Positions 27,990 to 35,229 of a DNA stretch of 52,213 nt are shown in pieces (the stretch's first letter is position 1; every line of letters begins with the position of its first letter). Origin of the DNA: JAZOTK01 sp045534775 (lineage in GTDB: Bacteria > Bacillota > Clostridia > RUG12999). The translations under genes were made by a program, and so were the position numbers. Location of the stretch: NCBI GenBank assembly GCA_045534775.1, contig JAZSKI010000024.1, forward strand, positions 1 to 52,213, given 5' to 3'. Under the pieces are notes generated by a model. It was not told the origin of the DNA and made no database searches. It saw only the letters and a list, made by a program, of their open reading frames with translations.

Positions 27990-29819
27990 TTATTTATATT
28001 TTGCTTTCAAGCGAAGGGTATTATCGAGAATACGTTTTCTGATTCTGATATTTTCGGGTGTTACCTCCAGAAGCTCGTCCTCGGCTATAAATTCTATAGC
28101 CTCTTCAAGGCTCATTCTTTTTGGCGGTATCAGTCTCAAAGCTTCGTCACTTCCCGACGCGCGCGTATTGGTAAGCTGTTTTTTCTTACAGACATTAACG
28201 GCTATATCCTCCTGCTTGGGAGACATACCTATTACCATGCCTTCATATACGGGAACGCCGGCACCGATAAACAGCGTACCTCTGCCCTGGGCATTATAGA
28301 GCCCGTAGGTTATGGATTCCCCGCTTTCAAAGGCTATAAGCGAGCCTGTAAGCCTGCTTGTAATCTCGCCCTTGAAGGGTCTGTAATCATAGAATACGGA
28401 ATTTAAAATTCCTTCGCCTCTTGTGTCTGTCAGAAACTCGTTTCTGTAACCCAGCAAGCCTCTTGTGGGAATAATATATTCTATTCTCATACGGTTGCCC
28501 ACAGGTGACATCTGCACAAGCTCTGCCTTACGGATACCCATTTTCTCCATTACGCTTCCCACCGCTTCTTCGGGGACATCTATAAGCAGGCGTTCCATAG
28601 GCTCGCATTTTTCGCCGTCTATCTCTTTAAACAGCACCCTCGGCGTGCTGACTGCAAATTCATAGCCCTCACGTCTCATAGTCTCAATTAAAATCGAAAG
28701 GTGCATTTCTCCTCTTCCCGACACCTTGAAGCAATCGGTGGTTTCGCCTTCTTCAACCCTCAGCGAGACATCCTTAAGAAGCTCTTTGAAAAGTCTGTCG
28801 TGGAGCTGTCTTGAGGTTACGAATTTTCCTTCCTTTCCCGCAAAGGGGCTGTCGTTTACCTGGAAGGTCATCTCAAGAGTCGGTTCGCTGATTTTAACAA
28901 AGGGCAGAGCCTCCGGATTTGTAACCGCCGTTACCGTATCGCCGATGGTTATGTTTTCAATACCCGAGAAGCATACTATATCGCCTACCTTAGCCGTCTC
29001 TACAGGCACACGATTCAGCCCGTCTATCTGGAACATCTTTACTATCTTACTGCGGTAAGGCTCTTTTTCGCCGTGGTAGTTACAAACACTCACTTCCGTA
29101 TTCTGTTTCATCACACCCCGTTCTATTCTGCCGATGGCAATTCTGCCTACATAATCGTTATAGTCAATAGAAGATACAAGCACCTGCAAATCACCCGTTT
29201 CATCACCCTCGGGTGCAGGTATGTAATCTACTATGGTATCAAAAAGCACCTTCATATCCCCACCGGGTACTCCGGGGTCTTTGGTGGCAATTCCTGCCCT
29301 TGCAGAGCAGTATATAAAAGGAGAATCAAGCTGCTTTTCTGTTGCATCCAGCTCCAGAAGAAGCTCTAAAACCTCGTCCTCCACCTCACCCAGTCTCGCA
29401 TCAGGTCTGTCGGTTTTATTTACCACTATGATAATTCTGTGACCCAGCTCCAGGGCTTTTTGAAGTACAAATCTTGTCTGCGGCATAGGGCCTTCCGCCG
29501 CATCTACCACCAGAAGCACGCCGTTTACCATTTTCAGCACACGTTCAACCTCGCCGCCGAAATCGGCGTGTCCCGGTGTATCTATTATATTTATCTTAAC
29601 ATCCTTATAATGGGCGGCGGTGTTTTTTGCGAGAATGGTAATTCCTCTCTCCCTCTCAAGTGCCCCGTTATCCATAACTCTGTCCTGTACCACCTGGTTT
29701 TCCCTGTAAACTCCACCCTGCTTCAAAAGCTCGTCCACAAGAGTGGTTTTTCCATGGTCAACATGGGCTATAATTGCAATATTTCTTAAGTCTGTCCTCT
29801 TCAAATTCAAAATCTCCAA
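27990..29819 (-). CDS. typA: Ribosome-associated GTPase TypA/BipA
   Basis: This 609-residue translational GTPase is related to EF-G and helps ribosome assembly and stress growth. Motifs are G1 'AHVDHGKTTL', G2 'RERGITI', G3 'DTPGHADFGGEVER', G4 'NKTDRPDAR', domain II with 'RIAIGRIERG', domain III and V repeats, and the typical TypA C-terminal domain with 'MRIEYIIPTRGLLGYRNEFL'. The gene is preceded by its own promoter (29879-29907) and begins the long minus-strand unit. Confidence 0.97.
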   Translation of the reverse strand: MEILNLKRTDLRNIAIIAHVDHGKTTLVDELLKQGGVYRENQVVQDRVMDNGALERERGITILAKNTAAHYKDVKINIIDTPGHADFGGEVERVLKMVNGVLLVVDAAEGPMPQTRFVLQKALELGHRIIIVVNKTDRPDARLGEVEDEVLELLLELDATEKQLDSPFIYCSARAGIATKDPGVPGGDMKVLFDTIVDYIPAPEGDETGDLQVLVSSIDYNDYVGRIAIGRIERGVMKQNTEVSVCNYHGEKEPYRSKIVKMFQIDGLNRVPVETAKVGDIVCFSGIENITIGDTVTAVTNPEALPFVKISEPTLEMTFQVNDSPFAGKEGKFVTSRQLHDRLFKELLKDVSLRVEEGETTDCFKVSGRGEMHLSILIETMRREGYEFAVSTPRVLFKEIDGEKCEPMERLLIDVPEEAVGSVMEKMGIRKAELVQMSPVGNRMRIEYIIPTRGLLGYRNEFLTDTRGEGILNSVFYDYRPFKGEITSRLTGSLIAFESGESITYGLYNAQGRGTLFIGAGVPVYEGMVIGMSPKQEDIAVNVCKKKQLTNTRASGSDEALRLIPPKRMSLEEAIEFIAEDELLEVTPENIRIRKRILDNTLRLKAKYK

Positions 29820-29878
29820 TCGTTATGATACATTTGTCGGAACGCTTAAAACTGCACATATACATACGTCCCCCTTAT

Positions 29879-29907
29879 ATTATACTACATTCACATCAAA
29901 TAATCAA
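29879..29907 (-). promoter_or_regulatory. Sigma-A promoter for typA and the long downstream unit
   Basis: On the minus strand, TTGATT (29907-29902) and TATAAT (29884-29879) are 17 bases apart. The start codon is 60 bases downstream. The region 29940-30076 beyond it is A/T-rich and holds nothing I can assign. Confidence 0.7.
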
Positions 29908-30076
29908 GTAAATGTCTGATTTTTTTTAATTTATTTTTAAAAAAATTCCCCCTTCGGCCGAGAGGCAAGGCAAGCATCAAGGTTCTCCAAAATATAGAAA
30001 TCTTTGATTTCGTTATTTTTTGTAAGGTTCTTATATTTTTACTTCGTAAAATCAATAAGCTTTTCGCTATTGCTTA

Positions 30077-30195
30077 AAGCTTGATATAATATGAATTCTC
30101 GTCACATCAGCGGCATATCAGGTGTACCGGCACATATCGGGTCATTTATGGCATATCGAGAATTCGTCAGAATTCATATTGACGTTTTCAAGCTT
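30077..30195. repeat. Nested palindromic (MITE-like) element
   Basis: Perfect 12-base arms, AATATGAATTCT (30088-30099) and AGAATTCATATT (30169-30180), are flanked outside by AAGCTTGA (30077-30084) and TCAAGCTT (30188-30195). Inside, GAATTCTCG (30093-30101) pairs alternatively with CGAGAATTC (30157-30165). The core repeats GGCATATC or GGCACATATC three times (30112-30157). No reading frame in it looks real. It resembles a small non-autonomous mobile palindrome. Copy number elsewhere in the genome cannot be seen. Confidence 0.6.
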
Positions 30196-30300
30196 CACTT
30201 GGAATCATTATATATTGCTTACCCTTATTTGTCAACACTTTTATATACAATTCATAGCCTTTTTCGTTAACTTTTTTATTTCACAAAGCAGAAAACATTA

Positions 30301-30329
30301 TTGACATTCAATTTTTACTGTGCTAGAAT
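30301..30329 (+). promoter_or_regulatory. Promoter of the aroF leader
   Basis: TTGACA (30301-30306) and TAGAAT (30324-30329) are separated by 17 bases. The expected transcript start is near 30336, giving a leader of about 250 bases before aroF. Confidence 0.82.
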
Positions 30330-30363
30330 GAAGTCGACAGAAAAATGAAAGGATATGAATACG

Positions 30364-30498
30364 ATGGCTGCTATGGCAAAATGTTTTTCAAAAGTTAACA
30401 GCTTTTATTATTTTCCGAGCTTTTATTATTTTAGAGCTTGGGCTTTTTGTCGTGGAAAAATTCAATATGCCGTGAGTAATTCATGTACTGATTTTTAA
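30364..30498 (+). CDS. Aromatic-rich leader peptide controlling aroF
   Basis: This 44-codon reading frame starts at an ATG with AAAGGA 10 bases upstream. Codons 14-28 (30403-30447) encode FYYFPSFYYFRAWAF: five Phe, four Tyr and one Trp in 15 residues. The Ser-Phe-Tyr-Tyr-Phe block is an in-frame 18-base duplication (AGCTTTTATTATTTT at 30400-30414 and 30418-30432). Its stop (30496-30498) lies 32 bases before a terminator hairpin, and its frame covers an antiterminator segment at 30470-30477. The peptide itself probably has no role; its translation speed would sense charged tRNA-Phe and tRNA-Tyr. This is inferred from layout, with the pheL-pheA and Corynebacterium aroR-aroF leaders as known parallels. 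Confidence 0.72.
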   Translation: MAAMAKCFSKVNSFYYFPSFYYFRAWAFCRGKIQYAVSNSCTDF

Positions 30499-30560
30499 TG
30501 TACATTATATTTTAAAAATTGTTTATTTTTAAAAGCACTCATGGACGCATGAGTGCTTTT
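30470..30560 (+). promoter_or_regulatory. Attenuator: antiterminator and terminator pairings before aroF
   Basis: The terminator is a perfect 13-bp stem, AAAAGCACTCATG (30531-30543) with CATGAGTGCTTTT (30548-30560), and a 4-base loop. The alternative pairing is CCGTGAGT (30470-30477) with ACTCATGG (30537-30544), 8 bp including one G-U pair, which would consume the terminator's left arm. A ribosome stalled at the aromatic codons leaves 30470-30477 free; one that reaches the stop at 30498 covers it. A small separate hairpin (ATGTAC/GTACAT) sits at 30483-30505. No T-box consensus is present. Confidence 0.7.
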
Positions 30561-30584
30561 TGAGTTTTCAGGAGGAGATTTGAA

Positions 30585-31601
30585 ATGATTATTATTGTAA
30601 AACAAAACGCTACAGACCAGCAGCTGCAGCCCTTATGGGATAAGCTTAACATTCCCGGTATCAGTATTCAGGACGTGTCGGGTCATAATACCAGAATTTT
30701 TGGTATTGTGGGTGATACCTCCAAAATCGACATCAGCAACATCCAGTCTGAGGAAGCTGTTGAGAGAATAACGAGAGTTCAGGAGCCTTATAAGAAGGCT
30801 AACAGAAAGTTCCATCCCGAGGACAGCATATATAACATTGCCGGAAAGCTGGTTGGCGGGGATAAGCTTTCCATTATAGCAGGTCCTTGTTCGGTAGAAA
30901 CAGAGGAGCAGATAATTGAAATCGCAAAGGCTGTAAAAGCGGCAGGTGCTTCCTTCCTTCGCGGAGGTGCTTTTAAGCCCCGTACATCTCCCTATTCCTT
31001 CCAGGGCTTGCATGAAGAGGGGCTTCGTATGCTCGCCGCCGCAAAAGAGGCTACGGGTCTGCCCATTGTAACGGAGCTGATGGCGGCTTCTCATATTGAC
31101 GCTTTTGAAAAATACGGTGTTGACGTTATTCAGATAGGTGCGAGAAACGTACAGAACTTTGAGCTTTTGAAGGAGTTGGGTCATCTGAATAAGCCTATAC
31201 TTTTAAAACGCGGTCTTTCCAGCACCCTAGAGGAATTTTTAATGTCCGCCGAATATATTATGGCAGGCGGTAACGAACGTGTTATCCTCTGTGAACGCGG
31301 TATCAGAACATACGAATCCTACACCAGAAACACTCTGGATTTAAGTGCCGTACCCGCTCTGAAGCGTATGAGTCATTTGCCCGTAATTATCGACCCGTCC
31401 CACGCCGCAGGCTTAAGCTGGATGGTTGAACCTCTTGCCAAAGCCGCTGTTGCGGTAGGCGCTGACGGTGTTATGGTCGAGGTGCATAATAATCCGCAGA
31501 AGGCTCTTTGTGACGGTGCCCAGTCCATCACCCCCGAAGCCTTTGAAACCCTGATAACAAAGCTCCGTGTAATAGCCGCCATTGAAAACAAAAGCATATA
31601 G
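30585..31601 (+). CDS. aroF: 3-deoxy-7-phosphoheptulonate (DAHP) synthase, type I-beta
   Basis: This 338-residue enzyme condenses phosphoenolpyruvate and erythrose-4-phosphate, the first step to Phe, Tyr and Trp. The N-terminal 70 residues form the ferredoxin-like regulatory domain seen in the Thermotoga-type enzymes, which usually gives feedback inhibition. The barrel has 'IAGPCSVE' (near residue 100), 'LRGGAFKPRTSPYSFQG', 'LLKRGLSSTLEEF' and 'DPSHAAG'. It carries GGAGGAG before ATG 30585. It is alone on the plus strand, directly after the attenuator, so its expression likely follows aromatic amino acid supply. Confidence 0.96.
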   Translation: MIIIVKQNATDQQLQPLWDKLNIPGISIQDVSGHNTRIFGIVGDTSKIDISNIQSEEAVERITRVQEPYKKANRKFHPEDSIYNIAGKLVGGDKLSIIAGPCSVETEEQIIEIAKAVKAAGASFLRGGAFKPRTSPYSFQGLHEEGLRMLAAAKEATGLPIVTELMAASHIDAFEKYGVDVIQIGARNVQNFELLKELGHLNKPILLKRGLSSTLEEFLMSAEYIMAGGNERVILCERGIRTYESYTRNTLDLSAVPALKRMSHLPVIIDPSHAAGLSWMVEPLAKAAVAVGADGVMVEVHNNPQKALCDGAQSITPEAFETLITKLRVIAAIENKSI

Positions 31602-31815
31602 TCGGGGAACAGCTTTTGTGGTACGCCGAAATTGCAGATGCTACGGTGCATCAGAAATTGCCGCCCCCTATGCTGTGCAATTTAATCAGCATTTACCCGC
31701 GTGGCAGTTATCCGGTAATGTAACTGCACGGTACAGTTAAATCAGGCACCAACGGTATTATTGTTATAAATAGTCAGGTGGCTGTTAAAAAAGCCCCGCT
31801 AAAGCCCGAGGATGA

Positions 31816-31869
31816 GCCGACCCCCAAAAGTTAGACCAAAAATCTAACGCTTGGGAGGTCGGTTTTTTT
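31816..31869 (+). terminator. Terminator-like hairpin resembling an IS3-family end
   Basis: CCGACC (31817-31822) pairs with GGTCGG (31857-31862), continuing through CCC/GGG and GTTAGA/TCTAAC, followed by TTTTTTTG. The left arm contains GACCCCCAAAAGTTAGAC, close to the terminal inverted repeat of IS3/IS150-type elements. No transposase is present here. It may be a relic of an insertion end that now serves as the aroF terminator. The gap 31602-31815 holds no gene I can support. Confidence 0.55.
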
Positions 31870-32024
31870 GTAAAAAATTGGCTGAAACCATAGCAAAATC
31901 AGCCAATTTGCGGTATAATACAGTTGATGAAAAATATTAATAACTACCGCAATAAACATTATACCATATTTTTAAACGGATTAATTTTGCATATCTGAAA
32001 ACCAGTAGTTTTCCATAAAAACTC

Positions 32025-32055
32025 AAAAAAGGACCTCCTTTTAGAGATCCTTTTT
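32025..32055. terminator. Hairpin with A-run and T-run (possible bidirectional terminator)
   Basis: AAAAAGGA (32026-32033) pairs with TCCTTTTT (32048-32055), with an inner CTC/GAG match. It has T-runs in both directions. It lies between the aroF and glycosidase-relic regions. Before it, 31872-32024 contains an 8-bp hairpin (TTGGCTGA/TCAGCCAA) and a 23-codon frame at 31927-31998 of doubtful value. Confidence 0.5.
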
Positions 32056-32063
32056 CAGTCTTG

Positions 32064-32089
32064 GGGACTTTTTAAACAGTCCCTTTTTT
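32064..32089 (+). terminator. Rho-independent terminator facing the glycosidase relic
   Basis: GGGACT (32064-32069) pairs with AGTCCC (32078-32083) and is followed by TTTTTT on the plus strand. It overlaps the last codons of the relic on the other strand. Confidence 0.55.
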
Positions 32090-32476
32090 AACAGTTTTCT
32101 TCAATAAAGGTTATTACGCCACCGGCCCTGCGTGACACAGGCTGTGTCTGAAGCCCGCATAGCAATATTTGCCGAAATCTCCGTGAATATCCTTTTCCCC
32201 TTCTTCCGGCAGTCGGTCAATTCTGCCACTGCCTTCTATCCAATCCATATTAAAATCTTCCTGAAAGGTTGTAGCCCCTTTATCCGACATTGCACCGTAA
32301 TATTCTTTCATTATTCTGATGGCAAGCTCTTTGCCATGGGAGGCTATTGCCGTTAAAATAAAATAACTCATAAAGGCAGAAAGTCCTTTTGCTCCGCCTT
32401 CTGTGATTGTTTTATACTCCTCATCGGTAAGCTTGCCTATAGCGGCATATTTAAGACCTATGACCTGTTTTTTCTT
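32088..32476 (-). pseudogene. C-terminal relic of an alpha-L-rhamnosidase-like glycosidase
   Basis: From an in-frame stop at 32477-32479 down to about 32120, one frame reads 'KYAAIGKLTDEEYKTITEGG', 'FMSYFILTAIASHGKELA', 'EYYGAMSDKGATTF' and 'KDIHGDFGKYCYAGFRHSLC'. These match the end of the six-hairpin catalytic domain of GH78-type rhamnosidases or relatives. A frameshift just after 'HSLCH' moves the ending into another frame, which reads 'GGVITFIEENC' to a stop at 32088. The N-terminal several hundred residues are missing. It is non-functional and shows that a glycan-degrading gene was lost here. The exact family is inferred. Confidence 0.7.
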
Positions 32477-32514
32477 TTAACATATACAGTCCTTGTCACA
32501 GAGCATTTATCCTT

Positions 32515-33270
32515 TTATTTTGAAATCAGCTTTTTGCTTCTCTGGATGTGATATACACAGGCGGAAAGTGCTTTATCGGGCAATAGCTTTGACAGCACTC
32601 TTGCGATTTTCATAAGCACTCCCGGTACAATTACAAGCTTACCTTTTAGCAGGCCTTTAACTGCCGTAGCCGCCACCTTATCCGCTGACATTGAAGGGGC
32701 ATTAAAATGGACATTTGCAACCTCTCCGAATTCTGTTGCTACGGGTCCGGGACAAAGGACGCTTATTTTAACGCCGCTACCTTCCTTTTTAAGCTCGCGG
32801 TGTAACGCGTGAGTCAGTCTGTAAATATACGCCTTGGAGGCATAATATGACGAAAAAAGCGGTCCCGGGAAAAATGCCGCCGAGGAGGCGACATTTAAAA
32901 TATATCCGTTGTTTTTCTTTTTAAAATCCTTTATAAAGAGCTTCATCAAGGTATGCGTAGCCATAACATTTACTTTTATCATATTAAGCTCGGAGGTTAA
33001 ATCAGTTTCATCAAATTTGCCAAAAACGCCGAAGCCTGCATTGTTTATTAAAACGTCTATATCTCCGCACATTTCATGGAGCTTTATACAGTTTTCCGTC
33101 TCCGACACATCCATGGGTATAATCTCGGTTTTTACGGTGACAGCTTCTGCCACTTCTTTCAGCAGCTTTTCTCTTCTGCCGACCAGAATCAAATCATAGC
33201 CCAATTCAGCCAGCTTAAAGGCTATGCTTTTACCTATTCCGCTGCTTGCGCCTGTTACTAACGCTTTCAA
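32515..33270 (-). CDS. Short-chain dehydrogenase/reductase
   Basis: This 251-residue classical SDR has the cofactor motif TGASSGIG near the start, 'VLINNAGFGVFG', a Ser in 'VASSAAFFPGP' and the catalytic YxxxK in 'SSYYASKAYIYRL'. It starts at TTG 33270 with AGGAGGAG upstream; a more ordinary start is not seen. It resembles the DltE/YqjQ subgroup; the substrate is unknown. It follows the stalk-domain gene at 33283 by only 12 bases, so the two are probably cotranscribed. Confidence 0.9.
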   Translation of the reverse strand: MKALVTGASSGIGKSIAFKLAELGYDLILVGRREKLLKEVAEAVTVKTEIIPMDVSETENCIKLHEMCGDIDVLINNAGFGVFGKFDETDLTSELNMIKVNVMATHTLMKLFIKDFKKKNNGYILNVASSAAFFPGPLFSSYYASKAYIYRLTHALHRELKKEGSGVKISVLCPGPVATEFGEVANVHFNAPSMSADKVAATAVKGLLKGKLVIVPGVLMKIARVLSKLLPDKALSACVYHIQRSKKLISK

Positions 33271-33282
33271 AAAAACTCCTCC

Positions 33283-34668
33283 TCAGACCTGCTCGGACAC
33301 GTTCATTATAATATCCGACATTACTATGATTGAACCCTTTGAAGGATTGCCCTCCTCATCATACATAGGCATCCATTCTACGGTTTTACCAAAGCTTTCT
33401 GCCACAAAACGAAGAGGCAGGTATGTTCTGTCGTTGCGGATAAAGGCAGGTACGTCTATAATTTTTTCCTCGCCGTTTACCATTGCCCTGTCACTACCGA
33501 TTGTAAGAACAATCTCGCAATCCTCACAGCTGATTGTTACCGTTCCCGTTGAGCCGTCAAAGCCTATTGCTTCATCAGGTATTCCGAAGGTATTGGCAAG
33601 CTTTCTTACGGGCAGGAAGGTTCTGTCGTTTTCAATTATGGGTTTTTCTTCAAAGGCAATCAGCTGACCGTTATAAATTACGTTTATTTCATTTTCGTCT
33701 ATTCCCGGCCCTTGCATTGCTTCGGTAACATCAACGGAGTTTTCCTCTGTCAGCTCAGGCAGCTTAATCTCATACGTCTCGTCTAAGGCTTTGAATTTAT
33801 AATCCAGACTTACTACCGCTTTGATTGCCGAGTTTGTTTCATTGAGTTCTTCTGCAACTGTTTCGCCTACGGCGTTGTATAATGATGCAAGACTTGTATC
33901 AATATTAAACACAATTTTCATAGCGATTAAGCTACCGTCCTTATCCACCTCAGCCTCGAAAATGGCGGCTTCATCCTTGTCCATAAGCTGTGTCTCTGCC
34001 AGTGTGTCGGAAAGCTCTTCAAGATCCAAACCCTGAGACGCATCAGACATAAAGCTGTTTGCCGTCTCGCATATTTCCATAAACAAAGCTTTAGCCTCTT
34101 CTTCGTCAAAGATAACGCTGTAGACGTTATCTTCACGCTCGACCTTGATGTTTTCAAACAGTTCATCGGGCATTTCGGGAGCCAGCTCTGTTTTTTTCGT
34201 TATCTCTTTAATCTGCTCCAAATCCATTATTTTGCTGTAATCAATAACATAATATTTATCCGGATCATAGCCGTCTTCTTCTGTGTTGGTTTTCAGAACA
34301 AATATATAACGCGGCTCTGTCTGCGCAGTCAGATCCATATCTATCCATATATCCAAATCTACGGGCTCTTCTGCCACGGTCATATCATAACCCATTTCAG
34401 CCATCAGCCTTGTGCCTTCTTCGTTGCCCTTAAGCTTCATGGCTATATTCATACTGAGGTCGGAGAAAATTTTATTTATTTCCCCATCGGGGTCCAGCGC
34501 CTCACTTAAGGGCTGTTTGAGGGAAATACCTGCTTTTACCTCAACCTCTGCGCTTGTGTACTGTGTTTGAAGTGCTTTTTTCAGACCCTCTCTGTTATCG
34601 TCTGCGGCACTTGCCGTAAAGGAAAGCACCATTGCAAGGGCTGTTAAAACCGATAATATCCTTTTCAT
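33283..34668 (-). CDS. Secreted stalk-domain (copper amine oxidase N-like) protein
   Basis: The 461-residue protein has a signal peptide (about 1-22) and a long N-terminal region of unknown fold (about 25-330). That region contains 'KYYVIDYSKIMDLEQI' and reads like a LppX/LolA-like or DUF-type lipid- or substrate-binding domain, which I cannot confirm. About 335-455 is the stalk domain, 'RTFLPVRKLANTFGI' followed by 'RTYLPLRFVAESFGKTVEW'. GGAGG precedes ATG 34668. It is 15 bases after the small membrane protein gene, suggesting one unit of three genes. Confidence 0.78.
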   Translation of the reverse strand: MKRILSVLTALAMVLSFTASAADDNREGLKKALQTQYTSAEVEVKAGISLKQPLSEALDPDGEINKIFSDLSMNIAMKLKGNEEGTRLMAEMGYDMTVAEEPVDLDIWIDMDLTAQTEPRYIFVLKTNTEEDGYDPDKYYVIDYSKIMDLEQIKEITKKTELAPEMPDELFENIKVEREDNVYSVIFDEEEAKALFMEICETANSFMSDASQGLDLEELSDTLAETQLMDKDEAAIFEAEVDKDGSLIAMKIVFNIDTSLASLYNAVGETVAEELNETNSAIKAVVSLDYKFKALDETYEIKLPELTEENSVDVTEAMQGPGIDENEINVIYNGQLIAFEEKPIIENDRTFLPVRKLANTFGIPDEAIGFDGSTGTVTISCEDCEIVLTIGSDRAMVNGEEKIIDVPAFIRNDRTYLPLRFVAESFGKTVEWMPMYDEEGNPSKGSIIVMSDIIMNVSEQV

Positions 34669-34683
34669 TTTGCCCCGACCTCC

Positions 34684-35139
34684 TTATTTTCTTTTATCCG
34701 CTTTGTTCGCGGCTACAAAATAATAGACAAATTTAACAACTATATAAATTACCGATGTAACGGCACCTATTTTCTGACCTCTGAGAGAATTGGTAATATA
34801 TCTGCCGAGGCTTTCGGAATACTGGTTGGGGATGTATCTTATAAGGCTCATAAGAAGTGCCGCATAAATGGCAAAGGATACCACCGCCCAAAGCTTTGTG
34901 TTATTGCCTTTTAACGCCAATATTACCGATATTACGGCTACCACTACCGCCACAATAAATATTGTCGGTATTATATAGTTCCACATAGCACCTGTGATAT
35001 TTGCAACGGAAAAACCGTTATATATGAGCAGCTGACCTATAAGCAGAGCCATAGCCTCCACCACAGTTATAAGCAACAGATTTGTGTAGCCTTCTCCTTT
35101 GGTTGTTGCTTTGTTTTTATTTGATGCTTTTTTACTCAC
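34684..35139 (-). CDS. Small membrane protein of unknown function
   Basis: The 151-residue protein has four predicted membrane helices, near residues 20-42, 53-75, 83-102 and 128-145, and a very basic N-terminus (SKKASNKNKATTKGEG) and C-terminus (ANKADKRK). It starts at GTG 35139 with CGGAGG upstream and a good promoter. I do not recognise the family. It heads a unit with the stalk-domain protein and the SDR, so it may work at the membrane with the former. Confidence 0.65.
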   Translation of the reverse strand: MSKKASNKNKATTKGEGYTNLLLITVVEAMALLIGQLLIYNGFSVANITGAMWNYIIPTIFIVAVVVAVISVILALKGNNTKLWAVVSFAIYAALLMSLIRYIPNQYSESLGRYITNSLRGQKIGAVTSVIYIVVKFVYYFVAANKADKRK

Positions 35140-35174
35140 TTACTTTACCTCCGATATATATCTGTATATATACT

Positions 35175-35203
35175 ATTATATCCCAAAATGAATTTTTAGT
35201 CAA
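35175..35203 (-). promoter_or_regulatory. Sigma-A promoter for the membrane protein, stalk and SDR unit
   Basis: On the minus strand, TTGACT (35203-35198) and TATAAT (35180-35175) are 17 bases apart, 36 bases before the GTG start. Confidence 0.75.
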
Positions 35204-35229
35204 TATGAAAGTTAAAATTTTTCACAGTC

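Noticed and set aside
30345..30398. A second, 17-codon leader frame (ATG at 30345)
   Set aside because: It lacks a ribosome binding site at a useful distance, has few aromatic codons and stops before the attenuator.
30330..30584. A T-box riboswitch in front of aroF
   Set aside because: There is no conserved T-box sequence and no specifier stem-loop that I can see; the leader reading frame and alternative stems explain the region better.
31927..31998. A 23-codon frame with a TATAAT-like box before it
   Set aside because: There is no ribosome binding site, no -35 box and no recognisable similarity; it could be a transposase start remnant, but this cannot be supported.
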